DNA of 64,000 nt from Massospora cicadina. Lineage: Eukaryota; Entomophthoromycota; Entomophthoromycetes; Entomophthorales; Entomophthoraceae. Both the position numbers and the translations under genes were made by a program. Below the pieces are notes generated by a model that made no database searches, was not told the DNA's origin, and worked only from the letters and a program-made list of their open reading frames with translations. Location of the stretch: NCBI GenBank assembly GCA_022478985.1, contig JAKSZP010005613.1:1-64000 (forward strand), given 5' to 3'. Below are positions 1 through 10,479 of the stretch, piece after piece (the stretch's first letter is position 1; every line of letters starts with the position of its first letter).

Positions 1-537
1 GTTGAACGAGTGAATAGAACTCTGATGAACATACTCCAAAAATTATTAATGGATTGCCCTTCTGATTGGAGCTCTCTTCTTTCCACCGCCATGCTCACTT
101 ATAGCAATAGTTACCATTCCTCCATGGGGAAGAGCCCCTTCCAATTACTATATGGCCAACACCCAGCTCTTCTGGCGCTGCTTTATGCATGTGTAAAAGA
201 CACTGGCAGACTAGAGCCCATTGCTATTTGACTAATCTCGCAAACATTCTTATCAAGCTACAAACTGAAGCATATTCCTTCAGCTTGGCTAAGAAGTTTA
301 AGAATCAGGCCGCTGATCAGGTACGCCATAGTGGGTTGGTGCCATTTAAGGAAGGCAATATGGTTCTCTTTCACTATCAACATGGATTCTGGCGGAAGCA
401 TAGGCTGGCTAGTGTCTGGATCAGCCCATTTGAAGTAATAGAGAAGACTGGAGTCAACGCATATACTATTAAGAATCCTACAAGTGGTTGGATCATTAAC
501 TGAGTACACACAAAGTTCCTCAGACCTTACAAACAAT
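1..537 (+). pseudogene. pol: Ty3/gypsy integrase, C-terminal part, frameshifted
   Basis: The first frame (10-231) has the post-catalytic integrase helix, ending in the motif KSPFQLLYGQHPAL that is typical of Ty3/gypsy integrases. A frameshift near 228 moves the reading to 189-503, which carries the SH3-like C-terminal domain with VWISPFEVIEKTG, the GPF/Y-type module. Reading ends shortly before the polypurine tract and no chromodomain follows. The catalytic core lies outside the window. It is inactive as it stands because of the frameshift and a stop near 501. Confidence 0.85.
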
Positions 538-555
538 AGGATCTTATCGTCCAGT

Positions 556-569
556 CAAGGAGGGGGTGA
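556..569 (+). other. Polypurine tract of element U
   Basis: The purine run AAGGAGGGGGTGA lies immediately 5' of the LTR start TGTCACG. This is the expected plus-strand priming site of an LTR retrotransposon. Confidence 0.8.
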
Positions 570-1126
570 TGTCACGATTTTGATATACTGGACGATTCTT
601 TAGGACAGCTGGGTGAAAACCGCCAAACACAGTATCAGCTACAAATATTCAATTGCCTTAAGATGAGGCGATATTGGGTTTAATGAAACTTATTGGATAT
701 AATGAGTTTATTGGATTGCCTCTATATAAGGTGATAAGGCGATGTTGATATTTGACAAATACAAAGTAAATCGCCTCCACTTAGAGCGACAGCAGATTAA
801 GAATAATAAGCCAAATTTGAGGAAAATTGGCGGAATAGAATAACCCAAGCATTGAGAAAAAGTATCGCCTGCAGCTGATGTATATAAGCGAAATGGGCGA
901 TTGAGAGAGGGAGGGTTTTTAATGTAAGATGAGCGGGATAGCGAAATGTAGCTGTATTTATAAAATAAGTAAAAACTATTGGTTGGGGCAATTGCTCCTA
1001 TTTTATAATATATTTTCAAGTGCGTCCAAAGGACTGACGATCTTCACATCATCTGTCCTTTGTTCAGGGGCTCAACCTGTGTGAATAGCCCGGTGGATCC
1101 TAGCAATACCGCCCAAAATTATAACA
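570..1126 (+). repeat. LTR-G, copy 1 (3' LTR of element U)
   Basis: Starts TGTCACG and ends ATAACA, 557 bp. It is homologous to the LTR at 4473-5013 plus 6523-6538. It contains a TATA-like box (TATATAAGCG, 881-890) followed by A/T-rich candidate polyadenylation signals. The first bases also resemble the start of family-B LTRs read on their own strand, so G and B are related subfamilies. Confidence 0.85.
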
Positions 1127-1139
1127 GGTACATACCATG

Positions 1140-2350
1140 AATTGTCCATATTGCAACTCCAAATACCAGTATTCAGAGGAAATGGGGAGGTTGGGAGCGA
1201 GCAGTCAAACATAATATCTTGAATGGGTGCCAAGCTAAGGTTCTACTCAGAGTGGTTTGCAGATTTTTGTCCATAAAAGGGCAATGTGAGGACAGTTAAA
1301 AATTAGTGTAGGTGGGTGTTAATCAATTCAAAGAACCATGAGAAGCTCCTGTGCAGGAAAGCGAGGCTGGTACAATTTCATGTTCTATACGAATAGTGGA
1401 GAACTCACCTCAATGTGTTCGCCATTTTTGCCAAAAGGACTGGGTGGTAAACGTCCCTTCAGAACATCTTGAGATCAAATTTGATGGAGGGGGGCAGAAG
1501 TCCAAGGAGGCGAGGACGTATCAAGGGTCACTTTAAGGTTGAGGTGGGAAAAAACTCTTTCATTATGTACTAGGGTGTGGCGGTGGGGACTGAGTCCAGG
1601 GACACTCCTTTTGTATCAGGAAAGCATACAAGCCTCTTGCACTTACTCTCTTAAGGGCCAGGAGTGGCTGGTTCCAATATGAGCTCAAGGATGGTTTTAG
1701 GCAATGCCTAAATGGTTTTTTAACCATTATCTAATGGCCATTGATGAGGCTTGAGGGAGCCCTAGCAAGGCTGCCAATGACTGGTGCAGGGTCAGAGCCT
1801 ACTGTGGCATTGGGGGCACATCCCAGCAGACGAAGGGCTTGAGGAACCCTGTATCATGGCGTGGGTTTCATGTCCAGAAGTCCCAGGCCACCTTTTCTGC
1901 GGGGTTAGGAGATAATTTACAGATCAGTGGGCGGGTGGTTGGATCCCATACAGCACAAAGTATCATATTCCTTCATGAGTAGAAATTGTCTGTGAAAGGG
2001 CATATGTGGGCGAGGAACGATACCTTTGACAACGGAAAAACGTTTGCTATCAGGGCCCATCCCTGGATGGCAATACACTGGAAGTTCCAGCTATTTACGT
2101 TTGAATTCATCACTTCCAGAAATCAATCCATCATCTTTGATTGTGACCCCTTTTGATGTGATGAGGACCACTAGGTGACAGAAGTTGTTGCGGTTGGGCT
2201 CTAGGCCAAAAGACGAGGAAAGAAAATGGTACCAACTTGTATTAAAGTGGTTTTTGATGTGTTGACTTTTTTGTTGGATGTGTTAAAATAGAGATTAAGG
2301 ATGTCAACTGTGTCTCAAGGTCTTTTCTTCATCTGACCACCAACGCCATA
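1140..2350 (-). pseudogene. LINE C-terminal region
   Basis: Continuation of the LINE reading frame with many stops. Near 1900-1870 it reads PRRKGGLGLLDMKP, the GGLGL block found downstream of the RT thumb in many LINEs. Nothing else in this stretch on either strand looks coding. The short plus ORF at 1351-1536 is a shadow. Confidence 0.6.
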
Positions 2351-3252
2351 TTGCTGGTACAGGCTATGGCGCGTGTGGGGTGGGGGGGGGTTCTGGCACT
2401 TGGATACTTATGAGTTGTTTATGAATTTGTGCCAGGAGGGGATCAAAAATATATTGAACAGCGTCAGGCACTAAGGTTCCCTTTGGAGGAGCCCTTGTTT
2501 GACCAGAACCGCTGCCATAAAGCCCATCAGAGCCCATAATCTTTTGTGCAGTTGATTGTAAAGCATTAAATCCATTCCCTAGCCTGAGGTGGGATGTGGA
2601 TATGGATAAGGAAGTTTCAAGTAGTTTCAATGCGCTTGGTTTTATGCTTTTTTATATTAAGTATTGCCACAAACATGCGTGTTTTAGGCGAATTGGTAGA
2701 GTATCACAAGAAGTCATTATAGTTGTTCCATAGCAATTGCCCTAGATGAACCCATGCTGAGCTGAGTTGAAGCGGGGCGCCACACACTTCATCATGTGGT
2801 TTGCTAAGAATTTAGTTTAGAGTTTATGATCAGTACTTAAGAGTATAATTGGACGCCAGTTTTGAGGTCCTTAAAGCCCACTTTCTTATGTATGAGGGTT
2901 GTGATTGAGCTCCTCATGTTGATCAGTACTCCCCTTCCACCAGGAGGGTTGAGAAAATGATCTGGATGACCTTCGTGACTGCTATGGTGTCCACTAGGTA
3001 CACCATAAAAGGGATACAGTCTGGGCCAGGGGCCTTTAGGGTAGGGCGTTGAGAAGAATTTCCATTATTTCATGTGGTGTGAGCAGCGTGAGAGTTCATC
3101 ATCCTCTGAGAGGTCAGACGTCTGTGCTGGAGCCCATTTAAGAAATTTTGAAATCCCGCTGGGTTCATTTTGGAATCATGGAACAGGGTTGTGTAATACT
3201 GATAAATCTCAGTGGTGATTTCCTCCTTGTCCATGTAAAATTTGTTTCGCAC
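2350..3252 (-). pseudogene. LINE reverse transcriptase, fingers and palm, broken
   Basis: The 3252-3070 frame matches the region linking endonuclease to RT in LINEs (YYTTLFHDS, then RRLTSQ). After a frameshift, KAPGPDCIPFMVY marks the start of RT. Further on, a DLK..V/WRP-like segment, a KL..LANHMMK segment and a Q-x-GFI-like segment follow in the usual LINE order. A segment near 2450-2400 (PKGTLVPDAVQYIFDPLL) corresponds to the RGxxQGDPLSP block, badly eroded. It is not functional. Confidence 0.75.
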
Positions 3253-3559
3253 CTTCAGTATTGTGATCTACTTTGTCTTTGAGTGGTCCTTCTGATTCTT
3301 GTAGAATAAGAGGATGTGCGTTCCCATTGTGTATAATATTGTAAGGATTTAAATTCGCCACCCATTATTCTTGGTTAGTGAGTTCAAGGTGGTAAGCCTC
3401 TTGGGAAGCTTCCCGTGCTTCCAACCATTAGATGGAAGATTTAGTCTGGCAGTTTCTTTACATAAGCTTAATTCTGGACTTGGCTCATCTGGCATTGGCA
3501 TGAACCATGGTTATTTAGGCTTTCACACAGCTTTAGGAAACTTTCAGGATCCCTGACTT

Positions 3560-4400
3560 TGTCTTCACCCAATTATCTTGAGGAGTGCACAAAAGGTTTG
3601 ATGTGTTGGATACCAGTTTATGGATGTCTGCAATCAGGTTTTCATTCATGACAAGGGTTTTCAGGGTAACCATGGAAATCCTAGGTCAAAAGTGGGTTAA
3701 TTTTTTGAGGGTGGTAATGAGGACCACCAATAGGGACATATGTCTGCTGACAGGTTTATCACATGTTATGGGAGCGGAGAATCTCATGACCAGCCTGGGG
3801 CTGATTAAGGTCATGTCAATTTGGGGTGCAGATTTGAACTTTTACTCTTTATACCATATCTGAGTCATGCAGCCAATGCTGGATGCAGAGGGGGAGGGAA
3901 TCAGTAAACCACTGGTCTGGAGGAAGTCTTGGAGTTTCGTGGTGCTTCACTAATTCTGTCTGGAAATTATGGTGTCCCCAGACTCAACTAAGCATGGTGT
4001 TGAAATTTCCCATCAAAGCCACTTTGTGGGGGAGCTGGAGGAGTTTGAGTTCTTCCAGTAGCTATCCTACTCCTGGCCTGCATTCAGCAGGTAAATGATC
4101 ATGGGGAAGAAGGATAAGTCAAGGGGTGGACAACTTGGCCAAAATTAGGCTGTATCCTAGGTGTTATAAAAAGCGGTGGTTTTCCACAAAAGGATTTAGG
4201 CAAAAATGGGCTTCTTAGTTAGTCCAACAGTAGTTACTTCCAAACCGTTCATTCCATGCTTCTTTTTATGAGGATGGATGGGGATCTTGGGAAGCTGCAA
4301 TATCCATGCAAGTCGACCTAAAGTTGCGGAGTAGGTGGATTTTTCGCTTGTAATACTGCAGTCCATTGGCATTTATGGACTTCAGAGTTAAGGGTTCCCC
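3560..4400 (-). pseudogene. LINE endonuclease domain (APE-like), broken
   Basis: The minus strand near 4390-4300 reads SINANGLQYYKRKIHLLRN, matching the opening of LINE endonucleases (N-x-N-G-L...KR followed by a D-I motif). Near 4010 it reads KVALMGNFNTMLS, the GDFN motif with D changed to N. Several stops interrupt the frame. Assignment rests on these motifs and on the RT that follows. Confidence 0.7.
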
Positions 4401-5013
4401 CATAAGGCCTCATAGACTATCACCTCTCTATACTGGGGGGCTGCCAAACTAATACATGCATCCATAAGGTGGTGTCAAAATTATGATATGACTAGATAAT
4501 AAGCTCTAAAGAGCTACGGCGGATTGGCGAGAATCGTCAGACTAGGATGATTATTTACAAGTTTCAAGCGCCTTGAGATGAGGCAATATTGAGCTATAAT
4601 GGGTTTATATTAGATCGCCTCCAAAATAAGGTGATAAGACGATGTAAATATCTGATAAAAATTATTTAGATCACATTAAACTAAGGGGATAGAGAATTTA
4701 AGAATACTATCCAAAGTCAATGAGAATATGGTGAAATCAGATAGTCTAAGCCAAGGGAACGGTATTATCCAAAGTCACCGATATATAAGTGATATGGGAA
4801 AATTGAAAGAGGAGGTAGTAAGTAGTTTTATGAGAGAGGAATAGCAAAAAACCGCTATATTTATTAATAAATAAAAGTGTTTTCAGACAATTGCTTAATA
4901 TTTCAAAATATGTTTTCAAATATGTTTGGAGGACAAATGATCCTCACATCATCTTTCCATTGTTTAGTGTGGGTTTGACCTGTGCGACCCTTATATCTTA
5001 TCCTAACAGTATC

Positions 5014-5531
5014 TGTTGGGACTTTGGGGGAGGAACTCCAACCCAGCCCTAATCAATTAGGGCCCCAAAGCCCCCAGCGAGTTAAGAGGGCATCAAGTCC
5101 CAAAGTAAAGCTAAAAATGGAAAGGAGATAGTTGAGAAACGGTGAATTTTATTAAAATGATCCTTGAGGTATTTATAGAACTTCAATGGATTGAAACAGG
5201 TGGATTAGGCATTGATTGCCAAAGCTGAGGGAAAACAAATAATACATTGAGATTGGGCGCATTCTTGGCATAAACCACCAGTGCACCCAAAAGGGTTAAT
5301 TGATTGGGTTTCTGCGTCTGACAGTAATTCCCCATGGCCCAATTGATTGGTCAGCTTTCTTGGCATTAGTCGCTGGTGCCAAATTTATTACTAAGTTAAT
5401 TATTGGGGTCGATCCCTGATATTTCAGATTGGGCTTTCCCCAAGTTAATGGGGAGCCCAATCCGGCATCTGCCCATAGGTGGGTCATGACCCCTAGTCAG
5501 GGCTTCCCTCAATAAAGGGAGAATCCTGACA
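5014..5531 (-). repeat. LTR-H, left copy (3' LTR)
   Basis: TGTTGGGACTTTGGG to CCTGACA, 518 bp. On the minus strand it has a TATA box (CTATAAAT, 5171-5178 region) and AATAAA about 20 bp downstream (5148-5153). Two copies of the U3 motif shared with F and J lie at 5260-5287 and 5354-5380. Confidence 0.9.
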
Positions 5532-5639
5532 GAGCCCCTCCAAGCCTCGACTAGGGGTCAAAGCTGAGGCGGGGGCACCAGATCTGGGTGGCAGGAGGAA
5601 TGAGACAAGGTAGTCAGTGTGGATTCAACAGTGGGATCT

Positions 5640-5900
5640 GGCGAGTGTCATTGAGGAGTGTCCCAGCATCAGCATAAGAGCTGGCATTGGCGTTGGGGTC
5701 AGCATCAGGATTGGCACCTGGAATTGGCACTGGGGCTGGCATCGGCATGGGAGCTGGCATCAGGAGGAGGTCCCAGCATTGGGATTGACACCTGGCATTG
5801 GCGCTGGGGCTGGCATTGGCATGGGAGCCAGCATCATAAGGAGGTCCTGGCATCAGTGCTGAGGCCAGCATTGGCATAAGAGCTGGCATTGGGGATGACA
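5640..5900. repeat. Degenerate minisatellite inside element H
   Basis: Short units related to GGCATTGGC and GCTGGCATC repeat irregularly, grouped into two longer blocks that each end near AGGAGGTCC. The plus strand is G/T-rich and all three frames of both strands stay largely open, as expected of simple repeats. The minus frame, which is the element's sense strand, reads Met-Pro-Ala rich over 5901-5614. I regard the ORF as a by-product of the repeat. Confidence 0.85.
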
Positions 5901-6006
5901 CCCCAGTAACCTGGCTTGCCCTCTTGAGTCAGAGGCCAGGGACCATTTTCCTCCTTCTGTTCTTAGCTCTCGCTGAGAACTTGGGTGCCCCTGTAGTGAG
6001 CACCAC

Positions 6007-6517
6007 TGTTGGGACTTTGGGGGGGACTCCAACCCAGCCCCAATTAATAAGGGCCCAAAGCCCCCAGCGAGTTAAGAGGCCACTAAGGCCCAAAGTAAAG
6101 CTAAAAACGGAAAGGAGATATGTGAGAAACGGTGAATTTTATTAAAATGATCCTTGAGGTATTTATAGAACCTTGATGGATTGAGAACAGGTGGATTAAG
6201 CATTGATTGCTGAAGCTGAGGGAAAACAAATACATGGGGATTGGGCGCATCCTTGGCATAAGTTGCCAGTGTGCCTGAAAGGGTTAATTGATTAGGTTTC
6301 TGCATCTGACAGTAATTCCCCATGGACTGATTGATGGTCGGCATCCTCAGCATTAGTCGCTGGTGCCAAGTTTATTACTAAGTTAATTATTGGGGTCGAT
6401 CCCTGATACTTCAGATTGGGCTTTCCCCAAGTTAATGGGGAGCCCAATCCGGCATCTGCCCATAGGTGGGTTGAGACCCCTAGTTAGGGCTTCCCCAATA
6501 AAAGGAGAATCCCAACA
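6007..6517 (-). repeat. LTR-H, right copy (5' LTR)
   Basis: TGTTGGGACTTTGGG to CCCAACA, 511 bp, close to the left copy. U3 motifs are at 6247-6275 and 6341-6367. The minus-strand primer-binding site abuts it at 5989-6006. Confidence 0.9.
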
Positions 6518-6539
6518 GTATTGCCAAAAATTATAATAA

Positions 6540-6557
6540 TGGTGCTCACCACAGTGG
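6540..6557 (+). other. Primer-binding site of E0
   Basis: TGGTGCTCACCACAGTGG lies directly after the LTR. It is a variant of the site TGGTGCTCACTACAGGGG seen in the other elements of the window. It would pair with the 3' end of a tRNA ending GAGCACCA. The tRNA identity was not determined. Confidence 0.75.
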
Positions 6558-6639
6558 CCCATTGATCAACCACTAAAAGTTAAAAATCTCTAGTCACTGG
6601 CCATGTCACATCAGGTATGCTTTAACAGGGAATCTTCAT

Positions 6640-7268
6640 GATACGCTGCACCAGCCAAATATAAGGAACTCAAACTTGCTCTAGACGCGGTTCTCAAAAA
6701 GCAGTATGAGCTTATTCAGGAGCAGAACAACGTTATGAACAAGATTGACAGAACGTTTAGCCAAATGAAAATCTGGGACAACAAAATAAGCAACTTGCTA
6801 ATCTCTTTGATGACACTACCAAATGACTGCATTATGCAGAACGGAAATTGGTGGTACCTCCCAGACCCCTCAGTGGGAAGTGAATGACTGCCAAGGGACT
6901 GCTTGAGAAGAAAAGTATCATAAAGAATATTACACTAGCATAAGCTACTACCCCTGAAAGGCAGCTCTGGATATGGGTATGAGTTGGAGAGCAATTTCCC
7001 CAAGTGATGGCTGTGCTGCCTACCAAAGAGGGCCATGATTTATCTGAATCAGCAGATAATCTGCCCACCACTGGGCCAGCTCTTCATAAAAAGACTACTT
7101 ATTGGTCTCACTCATTCCACAGTACATCCCAAAAAGTTGCAGTTATAAGCGGGAGGAGGAGGACTGTATCAATAAGATGCCACCATTTGATCACAATAGG
7201 AATATCCATAGCTTCTTTAAATGGTTTGAGTTTGCAGAGGAAGGTGCCTCACATTGGCATAAAGATAA
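6640..7268 (+). pseudogene. gag: E0 Gag, N-terminal part
   Basis: Fragments read as a charged, heptad-like helical region (near 6655-6850, with QYELIQEQNN), then the start of the capsid-like region at 7165-7268 (MPPFDHNRNIHSFFKWFEFA). The same block occurs in B1 Gag as LPPFSHDRNLHSYFKRFEFS, which fixes the assignment. Frameshifts separate the pieces. Element J interrupts Gag at 7269 and the protein resumes after 9262. Confidence 0.75.
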
Positions 7269-8532
7269 TGTTGGATTTTTAACCAGGTGATATTCCTCAC
7301 ATATTAACAAAATTAGTATAATAATTAATTGAGGATGATTGCCATTTAGTTTGCTAATTTTGATTAATAATACCCAATTTGTGCTCCCAATTCGGTTGGG
7401 TTGAGCTGTCTTGAGCTTCAGGATCAAGAAAGTATCAGGCATCATGCCCAATAGAAAATTGGTGGGTCTCAACACCAGCAACTGAGGCCGAGGATGTTGA
7501 AATAATTAATATTATCAATTAAGATGACGAATTACTTAAATTCAACATCAAAAAAGTACTGGGAGATGATCATGATAGTTTAAGTAATTTTGACACCGGA
7601 GACTTATGCTGAGGATGTTGAACTAATTAACAATAATTGTTTAAGCTCAGCTTTTATCCCCACACCAACTTCATGTGTAAAATGATTGTGGGATTTCCAG
7701 CAGAATTTTAAATCTCAGAGTCCATCGACTTATGCCAAGGATGCCATACCATTTAATACTAATTAAATAAATTTGAAACATATTTTGACTTTGTGAGAGT
7801 ATTGGGTGGAATCCCCGACAGTATTTTAGGTTTAAAGTGGCACTGGCAACTTATGTTGAGGATGTCAATAAATTTAATTAATTCATATTATGATGAATCA
7901 AGGATTGACATAATCATGGACATTCGAGGATGATGAATATTGTCAGTGAGAGTACTGACAAATACTAAGCAGGGAGAATCACTGGTAAGTACTGATGATG
8001 CTGGCAATAAATGCCAATGATGTGGACAGGCAAGAAATGCTTATAAATAGTTTGATCTCCCTCTTAATAAAAATATCTTATGTCTTCCCATCTTTATTAA
8101 GTTAACAGTAGTTAGCTTAGCTTGTAGAAGTGGGACTCAAGATCCTCAGTTGTTAGGTGCTGGGTTAAAACACCTGGAGTGGTCGGTGCAACCAACTCCC
8201 AACCTTGAACTAGATGGAAACTCCACGGGAACTTGGTTAACTAGCAGCCAAAATGATGAACTGGAAAGATTGAAGGGGAGAAACCCTGAGGGAGTCAATA
8301 GAGGCCACTGAACCACAATTTTTGGACAAGTTCCAAAGAGGACCTATGAGCCATAACAATTGGTTAAGCCTCAGAAGGAGAAGTTGTTGGCCTGCTGGAT
8401 TGGTGGGTTGCCCTGCGAATTTCTAGGGAAAGGTCACCAATGATCTGAAAAAGCAAGGGTCAGAAGTCTTCATACTGTTTGGCCTGGCACACTAATGGAG
8501 TCACCTAGTATTGAGAATAAAAATTCTCAACA
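7269..8532 (+). repeat. LTR-J, left (5' LTR)
   Basis: TGTTGGAT to TCTCAACA, 1264 bp, followed after one base by the primer-binding site. The U3 has four clear copies and one weaker copy of the shared motif (7470-7498, 7592-7617, 7720-7743, 7839-7864, 7999-8022). A TATA box TATAAATAG lies near 8042 and AATAAA near 8068. Confidence 0.75.
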
Positions 8533-8533
8533 C

Positions 8534-8551
8534 TGGTGCTCACTACAGGGG
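8534..8551 (+). other. Primer-binding site of J
   Basis: TGGTGCTCACTACAGGGG, one base after the left LTR. It is a perfect copy of the consensus site of this window. Confidence 0.85.
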
Positions 8552-8792
8552 GCTCTGTTAGTGTGTTGCTTGATTAAATTGAGGTTTAGTTAGGAGGTGT
8601 TGAAAGCCACTGGATCTTTGTTTGGGGGAGGATGCCACCAGTGGAACCTCAGCCCCAACGTTCAGTTTTCAATGCCTCTTGAAGATGGGGGGAAGAGTCA
8701 ATAACCTCCCAACCATCGCATTGATGATGTTTTGGCTACTGAAAATGGTGGAGTCGCGCTTGAGGAATATCATCTGGTTAAGTCGGGGTATA

Positions 8793-9257
8793 TGTTGGAT
8801 TTTTAACGAAAGTGGATTTGCTTCACTCCTTTATCATATGGTTTCGTCAGCCTATAGGTATTTGATTACATTCATTAGATATGGTTTATATATCACATGT
8901 GAGGCAGCCTCTTGATGTGGATCAATTTAACCTTAAATGGATTTGCTTCACTCCTGCTCACATCCTATTGTGGTCTCAGATTAACAATCAATCAACTTGT
9001 CAATTTAAAGCTTTTCTGGTTTCATCAATTCAGCAATGATTCGATTCTCAAAAAGTTAATCCAATTGGTAAATTCTTTATGTAGTAAATTTTTATCAAAA
9101 ATAACAATCCACTTGCCATTAGATTGGCATATCAACTCTCAACCTTGTAAGAATAAATCCTAGTTAAGCAAGATCTAATCATTGACTCAACCCCAAGGTT
9201 AATGCTGAGCTTATTCCTTAGCCAAGGCTAACATCAACTAGGAATGAAAATCCAACA
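8793..9257 (+). repeat. LTR-J, right end (3' LTR, anomalous)
   Basis: Starts with the same 15 bases as the left LTR and ends AAAATCCAACA next to the target duplication, 465 bp. After the first bases I see no clear similarity to the left LTR. A phrase GGATTTGCTTCACTCCT occurs twice inside it (near 8815 and 8940). It may come from a different subfamily or be internally rearranged. Confidence 0.55.
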
Positions 9258-9262
9258 GATAA

Positions 9263-10306
9263 ACTGTTTATCTCCACCTTGGATGTTGGGTGTGCCAATC
9301 AAGTCACCTGCTTCCTTCCAAGCCTTTTTGTTACATATCAAGAAGTGAAGGATACTGTGCTGTGATTGTTTGGAGGTACCTCAAAAATTTCACAGTGAAA
9401 GATGGAATTCTTGACTATTGGTTCCAACATAATGAGAACCTCTCCGCGTTTGCTGACCGTTTTATGGTGGAAGTACATGTGCTAATCAGAGCAGGCGTTC
9501 TAGCTGAAGCATATGTGTGCATCGCAATGACCATCACATTAAAGCCATACTGTGAGCTTTATAATGTCATCTCTCCAATTTTGGATGATAATGTCACCCC
9601 ACTCAAAATTGTTCAGTTCTTGTGCCATATATCTGCTAACTTCCCTCCGCCCAATAAAGAGCGGAAACACACCGCCAACATCACTGGATCCTCTTTTTTG
9701 TGGATATTCTTCCGTCCTAAACAGACTCCGCATAGTAACCCCTGGCCTTATTATAATCATGCGCCTCACCCTCAGCCGAGTTACCCTCAGCAGTTTGACT
9801 TCCGCTCTGGTCCTGCTTATGAAAATCATCAGCAGCTCAACTACCAGCCCAGACCTAATTACGCTGAACTTTAGCAATCGTCCTATCAACCTGGCCCTGG
9901 TTACACCAAACATCACAAAATTATCATCCTGGACCTTCTTATGAGAACCAAGGATGCAGACCCTACAGGATGAATTGTTTTGAATGTGGTTGCCCTGGCC
10001 ACCTTGTCCAGAGTTGCCCTAAATGTCGAGTTCACTACATGCAACAGGATCAATAATACCAGGGAAAAGATGGAGCAGAGTAGAGATGGGACTCTCTACC
10101 TCCGCTAGCTCAAACCTGAACGTCCAACCTGAATCAATTGTAGTATATCCATCAGATGTCCCTCAATACAATGACGGGATTTTATATAAGCAACCAGTCA
10201 TAGGAGTGAATATACTGACATGGGCGCAAGCCAAGGCCGCAGAAGGTGAAGGACCTCAGGAGCAACTGAAGCCATACGTCTGTCAGATGTTTGACCAAAC
10301 TTCTTA
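9263..10306 (+). pseudogene. gag: E0 Gag, C-terminal part with zinc knuckle
   Basis: Resumes after J. The frame 9290-9874 covers the rest of the capsid-like region (YLKNFTV, then NENLSAFADRFMVE) and a Pro/Tyr/Gln-rich linker. The knuckle CFECGCPGHLVQSC at 9976-10017 fits CX2CX4HX4C, the nucleic-acid binding motif of Gag nucleocapsid. A further frame at 10023-10307 leads toward protease. Frameshifts occur near 9870 and 10020. Confidence 0.85.
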
Positions 10307-10479
10307 AGATAAGCTAAATCCAGCCGCAGATGCGCCAACCATGAAAGGAGTAAACGTTGACCTTCTAGTGGAAGCTATTAAAGAATACCGAAAGTCAGTG
10401 AAGGGATTATGTTTTTCTTGGGAAAAGAGATCCCTTGAATGTCCACATATTAAACAGTCAATATTTTTCTAATTTTGAG

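Larger units (their letters stand above)
1..1126 (+). mobile_element. 3' end of a Ty3/gypsy element (element U)
   Basis: The right end of a plus-strand LTR retrotransposon whose remainder lies outside the window. It holds the end of integrase, a polypurine tract and a complete 3' LTR, in the usual Ty3/gypsy order. The integrase is closest to the pol of E0 and of elements B1 and B2, while the LTR matches E0's LTR. No target duplication can be tested because the left end is missing. Confidence 0.85.
1127..4472 (-). mobile_element. LINE (non-LTR retrotransposon), degenerate
   Basis: Reading the minus strand from right to left gives an APE-type endonuclease (about 4400-3560), a LINE reverse transcriptase (about 3250-2350) and a C-terminal region (to about 1140). 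This order and the motifs KAPGPD and GGLGL are those of L1/Tad-type LINEs. The 5' end is cut at the start of LTR-G at 4473, so any ORF1 is missing. No poly-A tail or target duplication is evident at the 3' end near 1127. Confidence 0.8.
5014..6517 (-). mobile_element. Small non-autonomous LTR element H
   Basis: Two similar LTRs (5014-5531 and 6007-6517) enclose only 475 bp. The flanking target duplication is GTATC (5009-5013) and GTATT (6518-6522), one transition apart. The primer-binding site lies beside the right LTR in reverse complement (5989-6006), so the element is oriented on the minus strand. No gag or pol is present. The internal region is mostly a minisatellite. This is a TRIM-like design that needs proteins from other elements. 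Confidence 0.9.
4473..6538 (+). repeat. LTR-G, copy 2 (5' LTR of E0), split by element H
   Basis: The LTR parts are 4473-5013 and 6523-6538. The sequence between is element H plus its target duplication. It starts TGTCAAA and ends ATAATA, and is homologous to 570-1126. It contains a TATA-like box ATATATAAGT at 4781-4790 and AATAAA near 4868. The E0 primer-binding site begins at 6540, two bases beyond this end. Confidence 0.85.
7269..9257 (+). mobile_element. Small LTR element J inside E0 gag
   Basis: Bounded by TGTTGGATTTTTAAC on the left and GAAAATCCAACA on the right, with a perfect target duplication GATAA (7264-7268 and 9258-9262). It has a primer-binding site at 8534-8551 and a second TGTTGGATTTTTAAC at 8793. 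Removing it rejoins E0 gag. It encodes no recognisable protein: the 8552-8792 interior shows no conserved frame. The two presumed LTRs have very different lengths. Confidence 0.85.

Noticed and set aside
5614..5901. 95-codon Met/Pro/Ala-rich minus-strand ORF in H
   Set aside because: It is the translation of a degenerate minisatellite. Other frames of the same repeat are also open, and no start context or homologous protein is seen.
7960..8030. CTGATGA strings suggesting a hammerhead ribozyme in LTR-J
   Set aside because: The conserved GAAA part and the three helices could not be placed around the motif.
9290..9874. 194-codon ORF that could pass for a host gene
   Set aside because: It is the middle of E0 Gag: it continues capsid-like sequence shared with B1 and B2 and leads to the zinc knuckle at 9976.
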